This document shows positions 9,720 through 19,484 of a stretch of 64,000 nucleotides of DNA, one piece after another. Position numbers and translations under genes: made by a program. The notes beneath the pieces were generated by a model. That model was not told where the DNA came from, ran no database searches, and saw only the letters and a list, made by a program, of their open reading frames with translations. How positions within the stretch are numbered: the stretch's first letter is position 1; each line of letters begins with the position of its first letter. The stretch is from Photobacterium lipolyticum (GTDB lineage Bacteria > Pseudomonadota > Gammaproteobacteria > Enterobacterales > Vibrionaceae): contig NZ_PYMC01000002.1 in NCBI RefSeq assembly GCF_003026475.1, positions 496,001 through 560,000 on the forward strand. The letters are read 5' to 3'.

Positions 9720-11407
9720 TGACGACGTTCCATCCCTGTTTTCTGATCCCCTGCTATAACCACGGCAAAACCGTACCAGCAGTATTAGATTCACTGGCGA
9801 GTTACAACTTGCCGGTTATTATTGTTGATGATGGCAGTGATGAACAAACTAAAGCGATTCTTGCCGAACAAGAACAACGCGAGCATATCAGTGTCATCAC
9901 CCTGCCAGAAAATCAGGGCAAAGGCGGGGCTGTCATCGCGGGTATTTATCTGGCCTTTAAGCAAAGCTTCAGCCATGCCATTCAAATTGATGCGGACGGC
10001 CAGCACAACTTAGATGCACTACCCAAGCTGATTGCTGAGGCGCAAGCTCACCCAACTGCGTTAATTTCGGGTCAGCCCGTATATGACGAATCTGTCCCAA
10101 AGGCCCGTTTATATGGCCGCTATGCTACCCATATCTGGGTCTGGATTGAAACGCTCTCTTTTACTATCAAAGACAGTATGTGCGGCTTTCGGGCTTATCC
10201 TATCGGTCACACGATAAAGGTATTGGATCGCAATAAGACAGGTAAAAGGATGGATTTTGATACTGAAATCATGGTTCGTATGTACTGGGATGATTGCAAT
10301 GTTCGCTTTATTGACACAAAAGTCATTTATCCCGAAGGGGGGATTTCCCACTTCAATGCGTTATGGGACAACGTGAAAATCAGTGCCATGCACACCCGCT
10401 TGTTCTTCGGCATGTTACCGCGTATCCCTAAACTGTTAAAACGTAAGCGAAGCCAGCAACATCACTGGTCTTCCCATGCAGAGCGAGGCACCATTATCGG
10501 GATTAAAACCCTGCTGGCTGTTTATTCGCTACTGGGACGAACCGCGTTTAACTTATTGCTAAAACCCGTTATCGCTTACTACTACCTGACCGGAAAATCA
10601 GCACGTAAGGCATCCGAATTATACCTGGAAAAATTAACCACCCATGCCAAACAACAAGGGATCACGCTACAAGGAAAGCTCACCAGCTACCAGCATCTTC
10701 TCTCGTTTGGTCATACCATGCTGGACAAATTAGCGGCATGGCGGGGAGATTTTTCCGAAAAAAATCTGACCCTGCATGGCTTTGAAAATTTTGAGGCTCT
10801 TGTTCATCAAGATCGGGGCATAGTGATCATTGGCTCCCACCTGGGTAACCTGGAATTGTGCCGGGCATTGAGTCGACGTCATGAGAATCTGAGAATTAAC
10901 GCACTGGTGTTTACCGAACATGCCGAACGTTTTAATGCGGTCATGAAAGCGGTCAATCCTACATCTGATCTCAACCTGATCCAGGTTAGCCAGCTGGGTC
11001 CGGATACCGCTATTTTGCTGGAGCAAAAGTTAGAACAAGGAGAATGGATTGTCATTGTTGGCGATCGCACCTCTGCCACTAAAGAACAACGCGTCGTCTG
11101 GGCCGATTTTCTTGGCCAGCCAGCACCCTTTCCGCAGGGGCCATTCATCCTAGCTGCGGTTTTGAAATCACCGGTTTACCTCTTATTTGGTCTGCGCGAT
11201 GACAATCAGAAAACGCCGCATTTTGATATCTATTTCGAACCCTTTTGCGAACAAGTCAAGCTGCCAAGAGGGCAACGTGAAGAGGCTCTAAAAAATGTCG
11301 TCAATCAGTATGCCTCCCATCTTGAACACTATACGATGAAGGCACCGCTACAATGGTATAACTTCTTTAATTTCTGGCGGTTAAGTGATAAAAACAATGA
11401 CAAATAA
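9719..11407 (+). CDS. apeJ: Glycosyltransferase family 2 / acyltransferase fusion (ApeJ)
   Basis: 562 aa fusion. The N-terminal part (about 1-240) is a GT2 domain with CYNHGKTVPAVLDSL, IIVDDGSDEQT and QIDADGQH (DXD-like). The C-terminal part (about 300-550) is an LpxL-type acyltransferase with IIGSHLGNLELCRAL (HX4E) and IVGDRTSA. This bifunctional enzyme is a hallmark of APE clusters and probably builds the glycolipid anchor onto which the polyene is placed. Its end overlaps the ammonia lyase start by 11 bases. Confidence 0.85.
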   Translation: MTTFHPCFLIPCYNHGKTVPAVLDSLASYNLPVIIVDDGSDEQTKAILAEQEQREHISVITLPENQGKGGAVIAGIYLAFKQSFSHAIQIDADGQHNLDALPKLIAEAQAHPTALISGQPVYDESVPKARLYGRYATHIWVWIETLSFTIKDSMCGFRAYPIGHTIKVLDRNKTGKRMDFDTEIMVRMYWDDCNVRFIDTKVIYPEGGISHFNALWDNVKISAMHTRLFFGMLPRIPKLLKRKRSQQHHWSSHAERGTIIGIKTLLAVYSLLGRTAFNLLLKPVIAYYYLTGKSARKASELYLEKLTTHAKQQGITLQGKLTSYQHLLSFGHTMLDKLAAWRGDFSEKNLTLHGFENFEALVHQDRGIVIIGSHLGNLELCRALSRRHENLRINALVFTEHAERFNAVMKAVNPTSDLNLIQVSQLGPDTAILLEQKLEQGEWIVIVGDRTSATKEQRVVWADFLGQPAPFPQGPFILAAVLKSPVYLLFGLRDDNQKTPHFDIYFEPFCEQVKLPRGQREEALKNVVNQYASHLEHYTMKAPLQWYNFFNFWRLSDKNNDK

Positions 11408-12944
11408 GACCCAACCAAAGATCCAATTCGGCGCAGAGCGCCTGACCATTGAAGATGTGCTCGCGATTGCCAATGGCAGCCCCGCTGAAATGAACAGCAC
11501 ACCGGAATACACAGCAAAAATAGATCGAGGCGTCGCTTTTCTTGAGCGGCTGCTCAAAGAAGAGGGCGTCATTTACGGCGTCACAACCGGTTACGGTGAT
11601 TCTTGTACGGTTGCCATTCCGCCTGATCTGGTTGATGAGCTACCGCTGCATCTGACCCGTTTCCACGGCTGTGGCCTGGGCGAAAACCTTGACCACCAGC
11701 AAGCACGTGCCGTACTGGCAACCCGTTTGTGTTCTCTGGCTCAGGGGGTTTCTGGCGTCAGCCATGATCTGCTAAATCAGATTGTAACCCTGATCAATCA
11801 AGACATCTCACCACGTATTCCACAGGAAGGTTCTGTCGGTGCCAGCGGTGATTTAACGCCCCTATCTTATTTAGCCGCTGCGTTAATTGGTGAGCGTGAA
11901 GTTATTTATAAAGGTGAAATCCGCCCGACAGCTGAAGTATTCGCCGAGCTCGGAATCAAGCCCATCAAGCTGAAGCCGAAGGAAGGCCTGGCATTGATGA
12001 ACGGTACTGCCGTCATGACGGCATTAGCTTGTATTGCTTATAAACGTGCAGAATATCTGGCGCAGTTAGCGACCAAAATTACGGCAATGGTCTCTGTTGG
12101 CATGCACGGCAACGACTTTCACTTTGATGAAGCCCTTTTCGCAGTGAAACCCCACCCCGGCCAGCAACAAATTGCCAGCTGGTTACGCTCTGATCTACAG
12201 GCTGATCGTCCGCCACGAAACAGTGATCGCTTACAAGATCGTTACTCATTGCGTTGTGCTCCACACGTTATCGGTGTCTTGCAAGACAGCCTGCCATGGC
12301 TGCGTCAGATGATCGAAAATGAGCTCAACAGTGCTAACGATAACCCAATTATCGATGGCGACAACGAGCGCGTACTGCACGGTGGTCATTTCTACGGTGG
12401 CCATATCGCAATGGCGATGGATACCCTGAAAACAGCCGTGGCTAACATCGCCGATCTGCTGGATCGTCAGATGGCTCAGCTGATGGATTATAAATTTAAT
12501 AACGGCCTACCGTTCAACCTCACTGGTGCAGAAGGTGAACGCAAGCCAATTAATCACGGCTTTAAAGCGGTTCAAATTGGTGTTTCGGCGTGGACGGCAG
12601 AAGCGCTGAAACACACCATGCCAGCCAGCGTTTTTTCACGCTCAACTGAATGCCACAACCAGGATAAAGTGAGCATGGGAACCATCGCTTCCCGCGATTG
12701 CCTGCGCGTTTTGCAGCTAACGGAACAGGTGGCCGCAGCTTCACTACTGGCTGCATCGCAGGCGTTAGAGATCCGCAAACGCCATCATGAACTGGATGAA
12801 AACCACTTCAGCCCGGCACTGAAAACAATGACAAATGCGGTAATGCACGACTTCGACCTCATTATTGAAGACCGCCCGCTGGAAAATGAGTTGCGTAATT
12901 TCATTGCAAAAATTCAGCAACAGCACTGGGAATTGTATAAATGA
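11397..12944 (+). CDS. Aromatic amino acid ammonia lyase (HAL/TAL/PAL family) inside the APE operon
   Basis: 515 aa with the MIO cofactor triad Ala-Ser-Gly in GSVGASGDLTPLSY (about residues 149-151), the N-terminal catalytic loop YGVTTGYGDS and the NDNPI motif. It deaminates an aromatic amino acid to an arylacrylate. The substrate-selectivity position reads LTRFHGCGLG, neither the His-lyase SH nor the typical Tyr-lyase HL pair, so substrate cannot be assigned. Inside an APE operon it most plausibly feeds the aromatic starter. The ATG at 11397 is preferred over a GTG at 11385. It ends in an ATGA overlap with the thioesterase gene. Described E. coli APE clusters lack this gene. Confidence 0.88.
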   Translation: MTNKTQPKIQFGAERLTIEDVLAIANGSPAEMNSTPEYTAKIDRGVAFLERLLKEEGVIYGVTTGYGDSCTVAIPPDLVDELPLHLTRFHGCGLGENLDHQQARAVLATRLCSLAQGVSGVSHDLLNQIVTLINQDISPRIPQEGSVGASGDLTPLSYLAAALIGEREVIYKGEIRPTAEVFAELGIKPIKLKPKEGLALMNGTAVMTALACIAYKRAEYLAQLATKITAMVSVGMHGNDFHFDEALFAVKPHPGQQQIASWLRSDLQADRPPRNSDRLQDRYSLRCAPHVIGVLQDSLPWLRQMIENELNSANDNPIIDGDNERVLHGGHFYGGHIAMAMDTLKTAVANIADLLDRQMAQLMDYKFNNGLPFNLTGAEGERKPINHGFKAVQIGVSAWTAEALKHTMPASVFSRSTECHNQDKVSMGTIASRDCLRVLQLTEQVAAASLLAASQALEIRKRHHELDENHFSPALKTMTNAVMHDFDLIIEDRPLENELRNFIAKIQQQHWELYK

Positions 12945-13378
12945 AAGAAAATATGACCCATATAAGCGCTGAAGTCACTATGGTCACGTCCTTTCAGGAC
13001 GCTGACCCTATGGGCGTGGTGTATCACGGCAATTACTTCCGCTTCTTTGAAGAAGCACGCCGGATCTTGATGACAAAGATTTTTGACCGTTATCAGGATC
13101 TGATGGACTCCGGCTATGTGTGGCCGGTTATTGATACCCGAGTGAAGTACATCAAGCCAATCCCGTTTCATCATCAGATCCGTGTTTCTGCCACCCTGAC
13201 AGAGTGGGAAAACCGCGTGCGAGTCGATTACGTGATTTATGATGCACAAACCGGGCAGCGCATGACCAAAGCACACACTGTGCAGGTCGCTGTCAGTACC
13301 GACAGTGGTGAAATGTGCTTTGTGTCACCGACAATATTCACTGACAAAGTAGAGACATGGCATGCTGTTAATAAATAA
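12941..13378 (+). CDS. apeK: Hotdog acyl-CoA/ACP thioesterase (ApeK)
   Basis: 145 aa, 4HBT-family thioesterase with FQDADPMGVVYHGNYFRFFEE, the Asp-containing YbgC-like motif. Likely roles are release or proofreading of acyl-ACP in the polyene pathway. It overlaps both neighbours, by 4 bases (ATGA) upstream and 17 bases downstream. Confidence 0.85.
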   Translation: MKENMTHISAEVTMVTSFQDADPMGVVYHGNYFRFFEEARRILMTKIFDRYQDLMDSGYVWPVIDTRVKYIKPIPFHHQIRVSATLTEWENRVRVDYVIYDAQTGQRMTKAHTVQVAVSTDSGEMCFVSPTIFTDKVETWHAVNK

Positions 13379-14030
13379 GCAGAAGATCAAACAATGGGGG
13401 AGATCTCTCGGTGCCAGTCTCTGCTTTACTCTCGCCGTCATGACAAGTGTTTCAGCCCAGGCAATTTCATTGCCTGGGCTGCAGCAACAGCTATCAAACC
13501 AACCCATTGTACGCGGTGACTTTGAGCAAAGCCGTAAGATGGAAATGTTCAATCAGCCGCTGACTTCACAAGGCAAGTTTCTGCTGGCTGAAAAGCAGGG
13601 TCTGTTATGGCAACAGACAACACCTTTTCCGGTATCGCTAATCCTAACCAAAGATAAATTGAGCCAGCAATTCGCGGATCAGCCTGCCCAGGTTGTCTCT
13701 GCCAGTGAAAATCCGATGGTATTCTATTTCAGCCACGTGTTTCTTTCGCTGTTCAAAGGTGATACAAGTCAGCTAACTGATCAGTTCGACATGGTATTAA
13801 CCGACAATACCAAAACCACGGCCAAAGAAAGTCAGTGGCAGTTAGTGCTTACTCCCAAATCGGCCCCGCTGAATGCCATTCTTAAAACGATCACCATTAA
13901 TGGGCAAGATTATATCAATCACCTGACATTGACTGAAATTCGTGGTGATATCACCGACATTACGTTTTCTAACCAACGTACTGTACCCGCTGAACTAACC
14001 TCAGAAGAACAACGTGCCTTCCAATTCTAA
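13362..14030 (+). CDS. apeL: LolA-like periplasmic carrier (ApeL)
   Basis: 222 aa with a signal peptide (cleavage about SVSAQA, residue 33). The mature domain begins LPGLQQQLSNQPIVRGDFEQSR, the LolA/outer-membrane-lipoprotein carrier signature. It is thought to shuttle the lipid-linked pigment across the periplasm, paired with the exporter encoded next. Overlaps both neighbours by 17 bases. Confidence 0.85.
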   Translation: MLLINKQKIKQWGRSLGASLCFTLAVMTSVSAQAISLPGLQQQLSNQPIVRGDFEQSRKMEMFNQPLTSQGKFLLAEKQGLLWQQTTPFPVSLILTKDKLSQQFADQPAQVVSASENPMVFYFSHVFLSLFKGDTSQLTDQFDMVLTDNTKTTAKESQWQLVLTPKSAPLNAILKTITINGQDYINHLTLTEIRGDITDITFSNQRTVPAELTSEEQRAFQF

Positions 14031-16353
14031 CCTTGCCGCCGTTTGGCTGTTGATTGTGCTGCTACTGGCTGGCGTCTTGGGATACCAGCTAACAGCCAGC
14101 CGCCAAATGCCGATCGAAACCAATATTCTGGCGCTGCTACCTGAGAACCGGCAAGATCCGGTAGCACAACAAGCTTTCGATCAGGTTGCCGATAGCATGA
14201 GCAACAAAGTTATCTTCCTGATCGGCAGTAAAGACCAAGCGCAGGTCGTTACTGCGGCAAAGCAATTCTCAACCCAGCTATCAACCCTCGGCATGTTCAG
14301 TGACGTCACAGGCAAACTGAGTCAGAACCTGCAACAAGCCTGGGGGCAGCTTTACTTTCCGAAGCGCTTTCAGTTATTAACACCAGAACAAAAAAAACGC
14401 TTACAAGATGCCCCCGAACAACAAGTCCAACGCGTGATCCAAGCACTTTACAATCCTTTTTCCGGTGTCACAAGCAGCGAGCTGAAAAGCGATCCCTTTC
14501 TGCTGTTCCGTGATTTTTTAGCCCAACTGACCGCCCAGTCAGGCAGTTTCAAGCTTACTAACGGGTTCTTAACATCAAGCCATCAAGGCAAAGACTATGT
14601 CCTGATCACCGCAGATCTGGCTGGCTCGGCCTATAATCTGGGATTACAACAGCAACTCCCCGAATTGGCGGCACTCGAAGATCAAATTCGCCAGCAGTTT
14701 GCTGTCGAGGTACTCCATACCGGGGTGATTTTCTATGCCGCATACGGTACCGAAAGCGCCAAAAGTGAAATCAGCACCATCGGTTTGGGTTCACTGCTCG
14801 GTATTATCGTATTGCTATTGGTGGTCTATCGCAGTCCGCTACCGCTGGTACTGGCTCTGCTCTCAATTACCTGCGGGCTGTTAGCGGCTTTTGTGCTTAC
14901 CGTAGCGATCTTCGGCAAGGTTCATCTGTTCAGCTTAGTCTTTGGTGCCAGCCTGATCGGAGTCTCCATTGATTATGCGTTCCACTTCCTGACCGACCGG
15001 TTAGCCGAAGGCAATAACTGGAATGCGCGGCGAGGGCTGCAGCATATTTTTGTTGCCATCACTCTAGGCCTGATCACCAGCCTGATTGGCTATTTAGGTA
15101 TGTTGATTGCGCCATTTCCCGGCTTGCAGCAGCTGTCGTTATTCTCTGCGTTCGGCTTAACCGCCGCATATGCCACGGTGGTGTGCTGGTACCCGATTCT
15201 GGCTCGTACACCGAGTCAGCCTCGCACCTTGCCAATGACGACATTAATGTCAACGTGGCTGGCCGTGTGGCAAAAGCCCGCGGTCCGTATTGCTCTGCCA
15301 TCGGCCTTGTTACTTGCCTCATTAGTCGGTATTTACCATGCCAGCTATAACGATGATATTCGCCAGCTACAAGCTCTTCCTGCCGCACTTAAACAGCAAG
15401 AGGAAACCATTAAGACCATCACCGGCGTTAGTCATAGTCAGCAAATGCTATTAGTCAAAGCAGCCGACGAGCAGGCATTATTAGATCAGCTAATCCGGGT
15501 AACCGATCAGCTCGATACCATGATCGGAAAAAACACATCCCCCAAACAGGCCGCCTTAGAAGGCTATCAGAGCATTAGTCAGTACTTACCATCAGAACGG
15601 TCACAGCTAAATAACTTTCGGTTGATCCACCAGCTCTACCAGCAACAAGGAGCTGCGCTGACTCAACAACTTAAACTCAACACTGATATAAAACTTAATC
15701 ATGACTTCAGCCCATTAACGATTAATGAGTTTCTGGCATCACCGGTATCAGCGCCACTGCGCTTTATGTGGCTGGGTAAACTCAGCAATCAGCAATCGGC
15801 CATTATCCTGTTAAGTGGCGTCAGCGACCCGCAAGCTATACAGCAATTTGCAGCTCAGCATCCGGCGCTCAGTTATCTCGATAAAGCCGATGAAGTCTCT
15901 TCATTGTTCGGTGAATACCGGATACGAGTAACTGAACTGTTAGTAGCCGCCACCGGGGCTATTATGTCCTTGTTGGTATGGCGCTATGGGCTCAAACAAG
16001 GGATATTGCTAATTGTTCCCCCCGTTATCGCAGGCTGTGTCGGCATTGCGGTTACCGCTATAACGGGGGTGCCGCTAAACCTGTTTAATCTACTTGCGTT
16101 GATCCTGATCTTAGGTATCGGTATCGACTACACCGTGTTCTTTGCCGAACAGACCCAGCCCAAAAGTACGCTATTGGCCATCAGCCTGTCAGCAGCAACC
16201 ACCCTGCTCTCTTTCGGCTTACTGGCATTGAGCGCGACCCAGGCGATCCACAGTTTTGGGATCACCGTGCTAACAGGTATCATGGTTGCCTGGTTACTTG
16301 CCCCGCTTTCCATGCCACAGCACGCTAGCCATACAGATGAGGTCGACGAATGA
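14014..16353 (+). CDS. apeM: RND/MMPL family exporter (ApeM)
   Basis: 779 aa with two MMPL-type repeats. Each has one leading membrane segment, a large periplasmic loop and five clustered spans (about residues 250-400 and 645-770), with SLIGVSIDYAFHFLTDR and ILGIGIDYTVFFAEQ as the paired signature helices. It is expected to extract the lipid-anchored polyene from the inner membrane and hand it to the LolA-like carrier. GTG start overlapping apeL; ATGA overlap with the next gene. Confidence 0.88.
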   Translation: MPSNSNLAAVWLLIVLLLAGVLGYQLTASRQMPIETNILALLPENRQDPVAQQAFDQVADSMSNKVIFLIGSKDQAQVVTAAKQFSTQLSTLGMFSDVTGKLSQNLQQAWGQLYFPKRFQLLTPEQKKRLQDAPEQQVQRVIQALYNPFSGVTSSELKSDPFLLFRDFLAQLTAQSGSFKLTNGFLTSSHQGKDYVLITADLAGSAYNLGLQQQLPELAALEDQIRQQFAVEVLHTGVIFYAAYGTESAKSEISTIGLGSLLGIIVLLLVVYRSPLPLVLALLSITCGLLAAFVLTVAIFGKVHLFSLVFGASLIGVSIDYAFHFLTDRLAEGNNWNARRGLQHIFVAITLGLITSLIGYLGMLIAPFPGLQQLSLFSAFGLTAAYATVVCWYPILARTPSQPRTLPMTTLMSTWLAVWQKPAVRIALPSALLLASLVGIYHASYNDDIRQLQALPAALKQQEETIKTITGVSHSQQMLLVKAADEQALLDQLIRVTDQLDTMIGKNTSPKQAALEGYQSISQYLPSERSQLNNFRLIHQLYQQQGAALTQQLKLNTDIKLNHDFSPLTINEFLASPVSAPLRFMWLGKLSNQQSAIILLSGVSDPQAIQQFAAQHPALSYLDKADEVSSLFGEYRIRVTELLVAATGAIMSLLVWRYGLKQGILLIVPPVIAGCVGIAVTAITGVPLNLFNLLALILILGIGIDYTVFFAEQTQPKSTLLAISLSAATTLLSFGLLALSATQAIHSFGITVLTGIMVAWLLAPLSMPQHASHTDEVDE

Positions 16354-17000
16354 AACTCGCAGCCAAGAATAGGCAGTTATTAACGTCCGTTCGGTTAACA
16401 AAGCCAGTACTGCTTACAAAAGCCTTCGGTCTGGTCATTTTGCTGACGGTGATCAGTGGTTGTGCCAGCAAGCCTGAGCCCCAAGCCAATCAGGTCAATA
16501 TCGCACCTGATACTTATGTTACCTTGCCTGCCCCCGCAGACCTTGGACGAACATTAACAGCCAGCCAGCTTATTACTGCGCAATGGGCCGAACAGAGCCA
16601 CCAGTTACCCGTACAGCTGCAAGTCGATCATCAAAAAATTGCGCTTGCCGGTTTTTCATCCTGGGGCTCACGTATTCTCAGCCTGAGTTATGAAAATCAG
16701 ACCATTGAGGCCAGCGTACTACCGGGGCTTGGCGAAACGCTGCCGCAACCGGAGCAAGTACTGTTCAATCTGATGCTTACCCTGTGGCCGGTAGACGCCT
16801 GGCGCAGTCCATTGCAAAGCATCGGCTGGCAATTGATAGAAATATCACAGCATCGACAGCTTATTGATGATAGAGGTAATGTTGTCGCTGATGTTGAATA
16901 TAAAGCAACGCCGCATCTCGCTGGTGACATCGTGTTTACCCATTATCCGTTGGGATACACCATTACGATTAAAACGTTAAATTACAGCCCATTAAAATAA
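16350..17000 (+). CDS. apeN: DUF3261 lipoprotein (ApeN)
   Basis: 216 aa with a lengthened N-terminus and lipobox VISGCAS (lipidated Cys about residue 38). The mature part matches the DUF3261 lipoproteins of APE clusters, which resemble LolB and may accept the pigment at the outer membrane. Start overlaps apeM (ATGA). Confidence 0.8.
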   Translation: MKLAAKNRQLLTSVRLTKPVLLTKAFGLVILLTVISGCASKPEPQANQVNIAPDTYVTLPAPADLGRTLTASQLITAQWAEQSHQLPVQLQVDHQKIALAGFSSWGSRILSLSYENQTIEASVLPGLGETLPQPEQVLFNLMLTLWPVDAWRSPLQSIGWQLIEISQHRQLIDDRGNVVADVEYKATPHLAGDIVFTHYPLGYTITIKTLNYSPLK

Positions 17001-17015
17001 GTTCGATTATTCGCG

Positions 17016-18290
17016 ATGACCATAAAAATATCGAAAATCAACAAACTCTCGAAACACGGCCCCTGCCCGGTGTATATACACGGGTGTGGTTTTAACTCCG
17101 CGTTAGGCCTCAATGCCGAGGAGATACATGCTCGCCTGCAACAGGGGCGTTCACCTGACATGATCCCTGTCTCAGGGTGGCTCAATGACGGAACAGATAC
17201 GGTTGTGGGGAAAGTGGTCAGTGAACTGCCCGTTATTCCTATACGCTGCAAACAGCAGGATTCGTATAATAACCGCCTGGCATTATCGGCATTGCTGCAA
17301 ATTGCCGAACCTATCGAGCAAGCCATTGCCCAATATGGCCATGAACGTATAGCCGTTATTGTCGGTACCAGTACCTCAGGTATCGCTGATAACGAACGAG
17401 CACTCACGGCCAAAAATGAAAATGGTAACTTTCCTGAAGACTTTCATTACTGCCTACAGGAAGTTGGCAATCCGAGCGAGTTTATTGCCGACTACTTTGA
17501 CCTCAAAGGGCCGGCTTACACCCTTTCTACCGCTTGCTCTTCCAGCGGCCGGGTGTTTTTGTCAGCCAAACGGCTGCTTCAAGCCGGTATTGTAGATGCC
17601 GTGATCGTCGGCGGTGCTGATTCTTTATGCCGTCTGACATTAAACGGGTTTCATGGTTTAGAGGCGCTTTCCAGCACCTTGTGCAACCCTTTTAGCGAAA
17701 ACCGCGATGGCATCAACATTGGCGAAGCGGCAGCCTTCATGCTGCTGTCTCTTTCATCTGAGCTACAACCACTTGATGCAGATAAACCACAACAAGCCGG
17801 CAATAGTGGCAAGCCGATTGCGTTATTAGGTGCAGGTGACAGTTCCGATGCCCACCATATTTCCGCCCCTCACCCGGAAGGAAACGGAGCGGTAGAAGCG
17901 ATGCGAAAAGCATTAGCTGATGCGGGGTTAACCCCGCAAGATATCGGTTATGTTAATGCCCATGGCACCGCAACGCCGCTCAATGACGAGATGGAGGCCA
18001 AAGCTATTCACCGGGTTTTTGGTGTGCAGACGCCAGTCAGTTCAACCAAACCTTTCACTGGCCACACTCTGGGGGCGGCCAGTGCGGTAGAAGCCGCCAT
18101 TTGCTGGCACATTCTGCACTACAGTATCAATCTGCCCGCGCAGATCAATGACGGTCAGATTGCCGATAACTTAGCGCCAGTGAATCTGGTTCAACCCGAG
18201 ACAAAACTGACGAAACAGGCGGTTTTAAGTAATTCTTTTGCCTTTGGTGGCAATAACATCAGCCTGATCTTTGGGTATGTCCATGACTAG
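17016..18290 (+). CDS. apeO: Beta-ketoacyl-ACP synthase (ApeO)
   Basis: 424 aa KAS with a full Cys-His-His triad: C174 in STACSSSGRV, His in NAHGTATPLND and His in PFTGHTLGAAS. It is the catalytic partner of the chain length factor ApeC and adds malonyl units to the growing polyene. Its stop overlaps the apeP start. Confidence 0.9.
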   Translation: MTIKISKINKLSKHGPCPVYIHGCGFNSALGLNAEEIHARLQQGRSPDMIPVSGWLNDGTDTVVGKVVSELPVIPIRCKQQDSYNNRLALSALLQIAEPIEQAIAQYGHERIAVIVGTSTSGIADNERALTAKNENGNFPEDFHYCLQEVGNPSEFIADYFDLKGPAYTLSTACSSSGRVFLSAKRLLQAGIVDAVIVGGADSLCRLTLNGFHGLEALSSTLCNPFSENRDGINIGEAAAFMLLSLSSELQPLDADKPQQAGNSGKPIALLGAGDSSDAHHISAPHPEGNGAVEAMRKALADAGLTPQDIGYVNAHGTATPLNDEMEAKAIHRVFGVQTPVSSTKPFTGHTLGAASAVEAAICWHILHYSINLPAQINDGQIADNLAPVNLVQPETKLTKQAVLSNSFAFGGNNISLIFGYVHD

Positions 18291-18762
18291 TATTCCCCAC
18301 CTCCATCAACTGCTTCCACACGATGCACCTATGGTGTTGGTTGACGAGCTTATCGACGTCGGTGAAGAGCATGTACATTGCCAGGCCACCATCAGTGAAC
18401 ACTGTATTTTCTTTAATCCAGATAGCCGAACCATTCCGGGTTACGTCGGCATTGAATTTATGGCACAGTCTGTTGCAGGCTGGTCTGGCTATCATGCCTG
18501 GCTACAAGGTGAAGCCTCCCCCATCGGTTTTTTACTTGGCAGCCGTCGCTACCAAACTAACTGCAGCGCGTTTAAGGAAGGCGATGTACTCGACATTTAT
18601 GCCGAGCGCTTAATGGAAAGCAATGGCATGGCTGTATTTAGCTGCCGTATTGAATGCCTGGGCAAAGAACTGGCGTCCAGTCAGCTGAATGCCTTCGTAC
18701 CACCTCAAGAGAAATTAGATCAAATGTTAGGCAGTTTTCAAAAAAATAGGAACCACTCATGA
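18283..18762 (+). CDS. apeP: Hotdog dehydratase (ApeP)
   Basis: 159 aa FabZ/FabA-like hotdog protein beginning LHQLLPHDAPMVLVDEL, with FNPDSRTIPGYVGIEFMAQ. It works with ApeI as dehydratase. The ATG at 18283 is chosen; an ATG at 18277 and a TTG at 18271 are in frame. It overlaps apeO by 8 bases and apeQ by 4 (ATGA). Confidence 0.85.
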   Translation: MTSIPHLHQLLPHDAPMVLVDELIDVGEEHVHCQATISEHCIFFNPDSRTIPGYVGIEFMAQSVAGWSGYHAWLQGEASPIGFLLGSRRYQTNCSAFKEGDVLDIYAERLMESNGMAVFSCRIECLGKELASSQLNAFVPPQEKLDQMLGSFQKNRNHS

Positions 18763-19484
18763 TCCGACACGTATTAGTTACGGGTGCGAGCAAAGGCATC
18801 GGACGTGCAATTGCAACCCAGCTTGCTAAAGATGGCTTTACTATTGCCGTCCATTATATGAGTGATAAATCAGGTGCAGAGGCCACATTGGCTGAGATTG
18901 AACAAGCCGGGGGATCCGGTCGTCTAATTCAATTTGATATCTGTGATCGCCCCCAGAGCCGAGAACGTCTGGAAGCAGATATTGCCGAACATGGCGCCTA
19001 TTATGGCGTGATCAACAATGCAGGGATAACCCGAGATACCGCCTTTCCCGCCATGACAGAAGAAGAGTGGGATGGCGTGATCAGCACTAACCTCGACAGC
19101 TTCTATAACGTGCTTCATCCGTGTGTCATGCCTATGGTACAAAAACGCAAAGGTGGCCGTATTATCACTATCGCATCAGCGTCCGGCGTTATGGGTAACC
19201 GCGGTCAAACCAACTATAGTGCAGCCAAAGCCGGCGTTATCGGCGCAAGCAAATCACTGGCTCTTGAACTGGCAAAACGCAAAATCACCGTTAACTGTGT
19301 CGCTCCGGGACTGATTGATACCGGCATGGTAGACGAACACGTGAAGGAGCATGCGTTGCCACTGGTGCCGCTTCGTCGTATGGGCGAGCCAGAAGAAGTG
19401 GCCGGGTTAGTCAGTTATCTGATGTCTGATATTGCCGCTTATGTCACCCGCCAAGTTATTTCTGTAAACGGAGGTCTTGTATGA
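18759..19484 (+). CDS. apeQ: 3-ketoacyl-ACP reductase, SDR family (ApeQ)
   Basis: 241 aa FabG-like short-chain dehydrogenase. The NADPH motif is TGASKGIGRAIA, with NNAGITRD and the catalytic Ser and Tyr-x3-Lys in NYSAAKAGV. It reduces the beta-keto group in each APE extension cycle. ATGA overlaps on both sides. Confidence 0.92.
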   Translation: MIRHVLVTGASKGIGRAIATQLAKDGFTIAVHYMSDKSGAEATLAEIEQAGGSGRLIQFDICDRPQSRERLEADIAEHGAYYGVINNAGITRDTAFPAMTEEEWDGVISTNLDSFYNVLHPCVMPMVQKRKGGRIITIASASGVMGNRGQTNYSAAKAGVIGASKSLALELAKRKITVNCVAPGLIDTGMVDEHVKEHALPLVPLRRMGEPEEVAGLVSYLMSDIAAYVTRQVISVNGGLV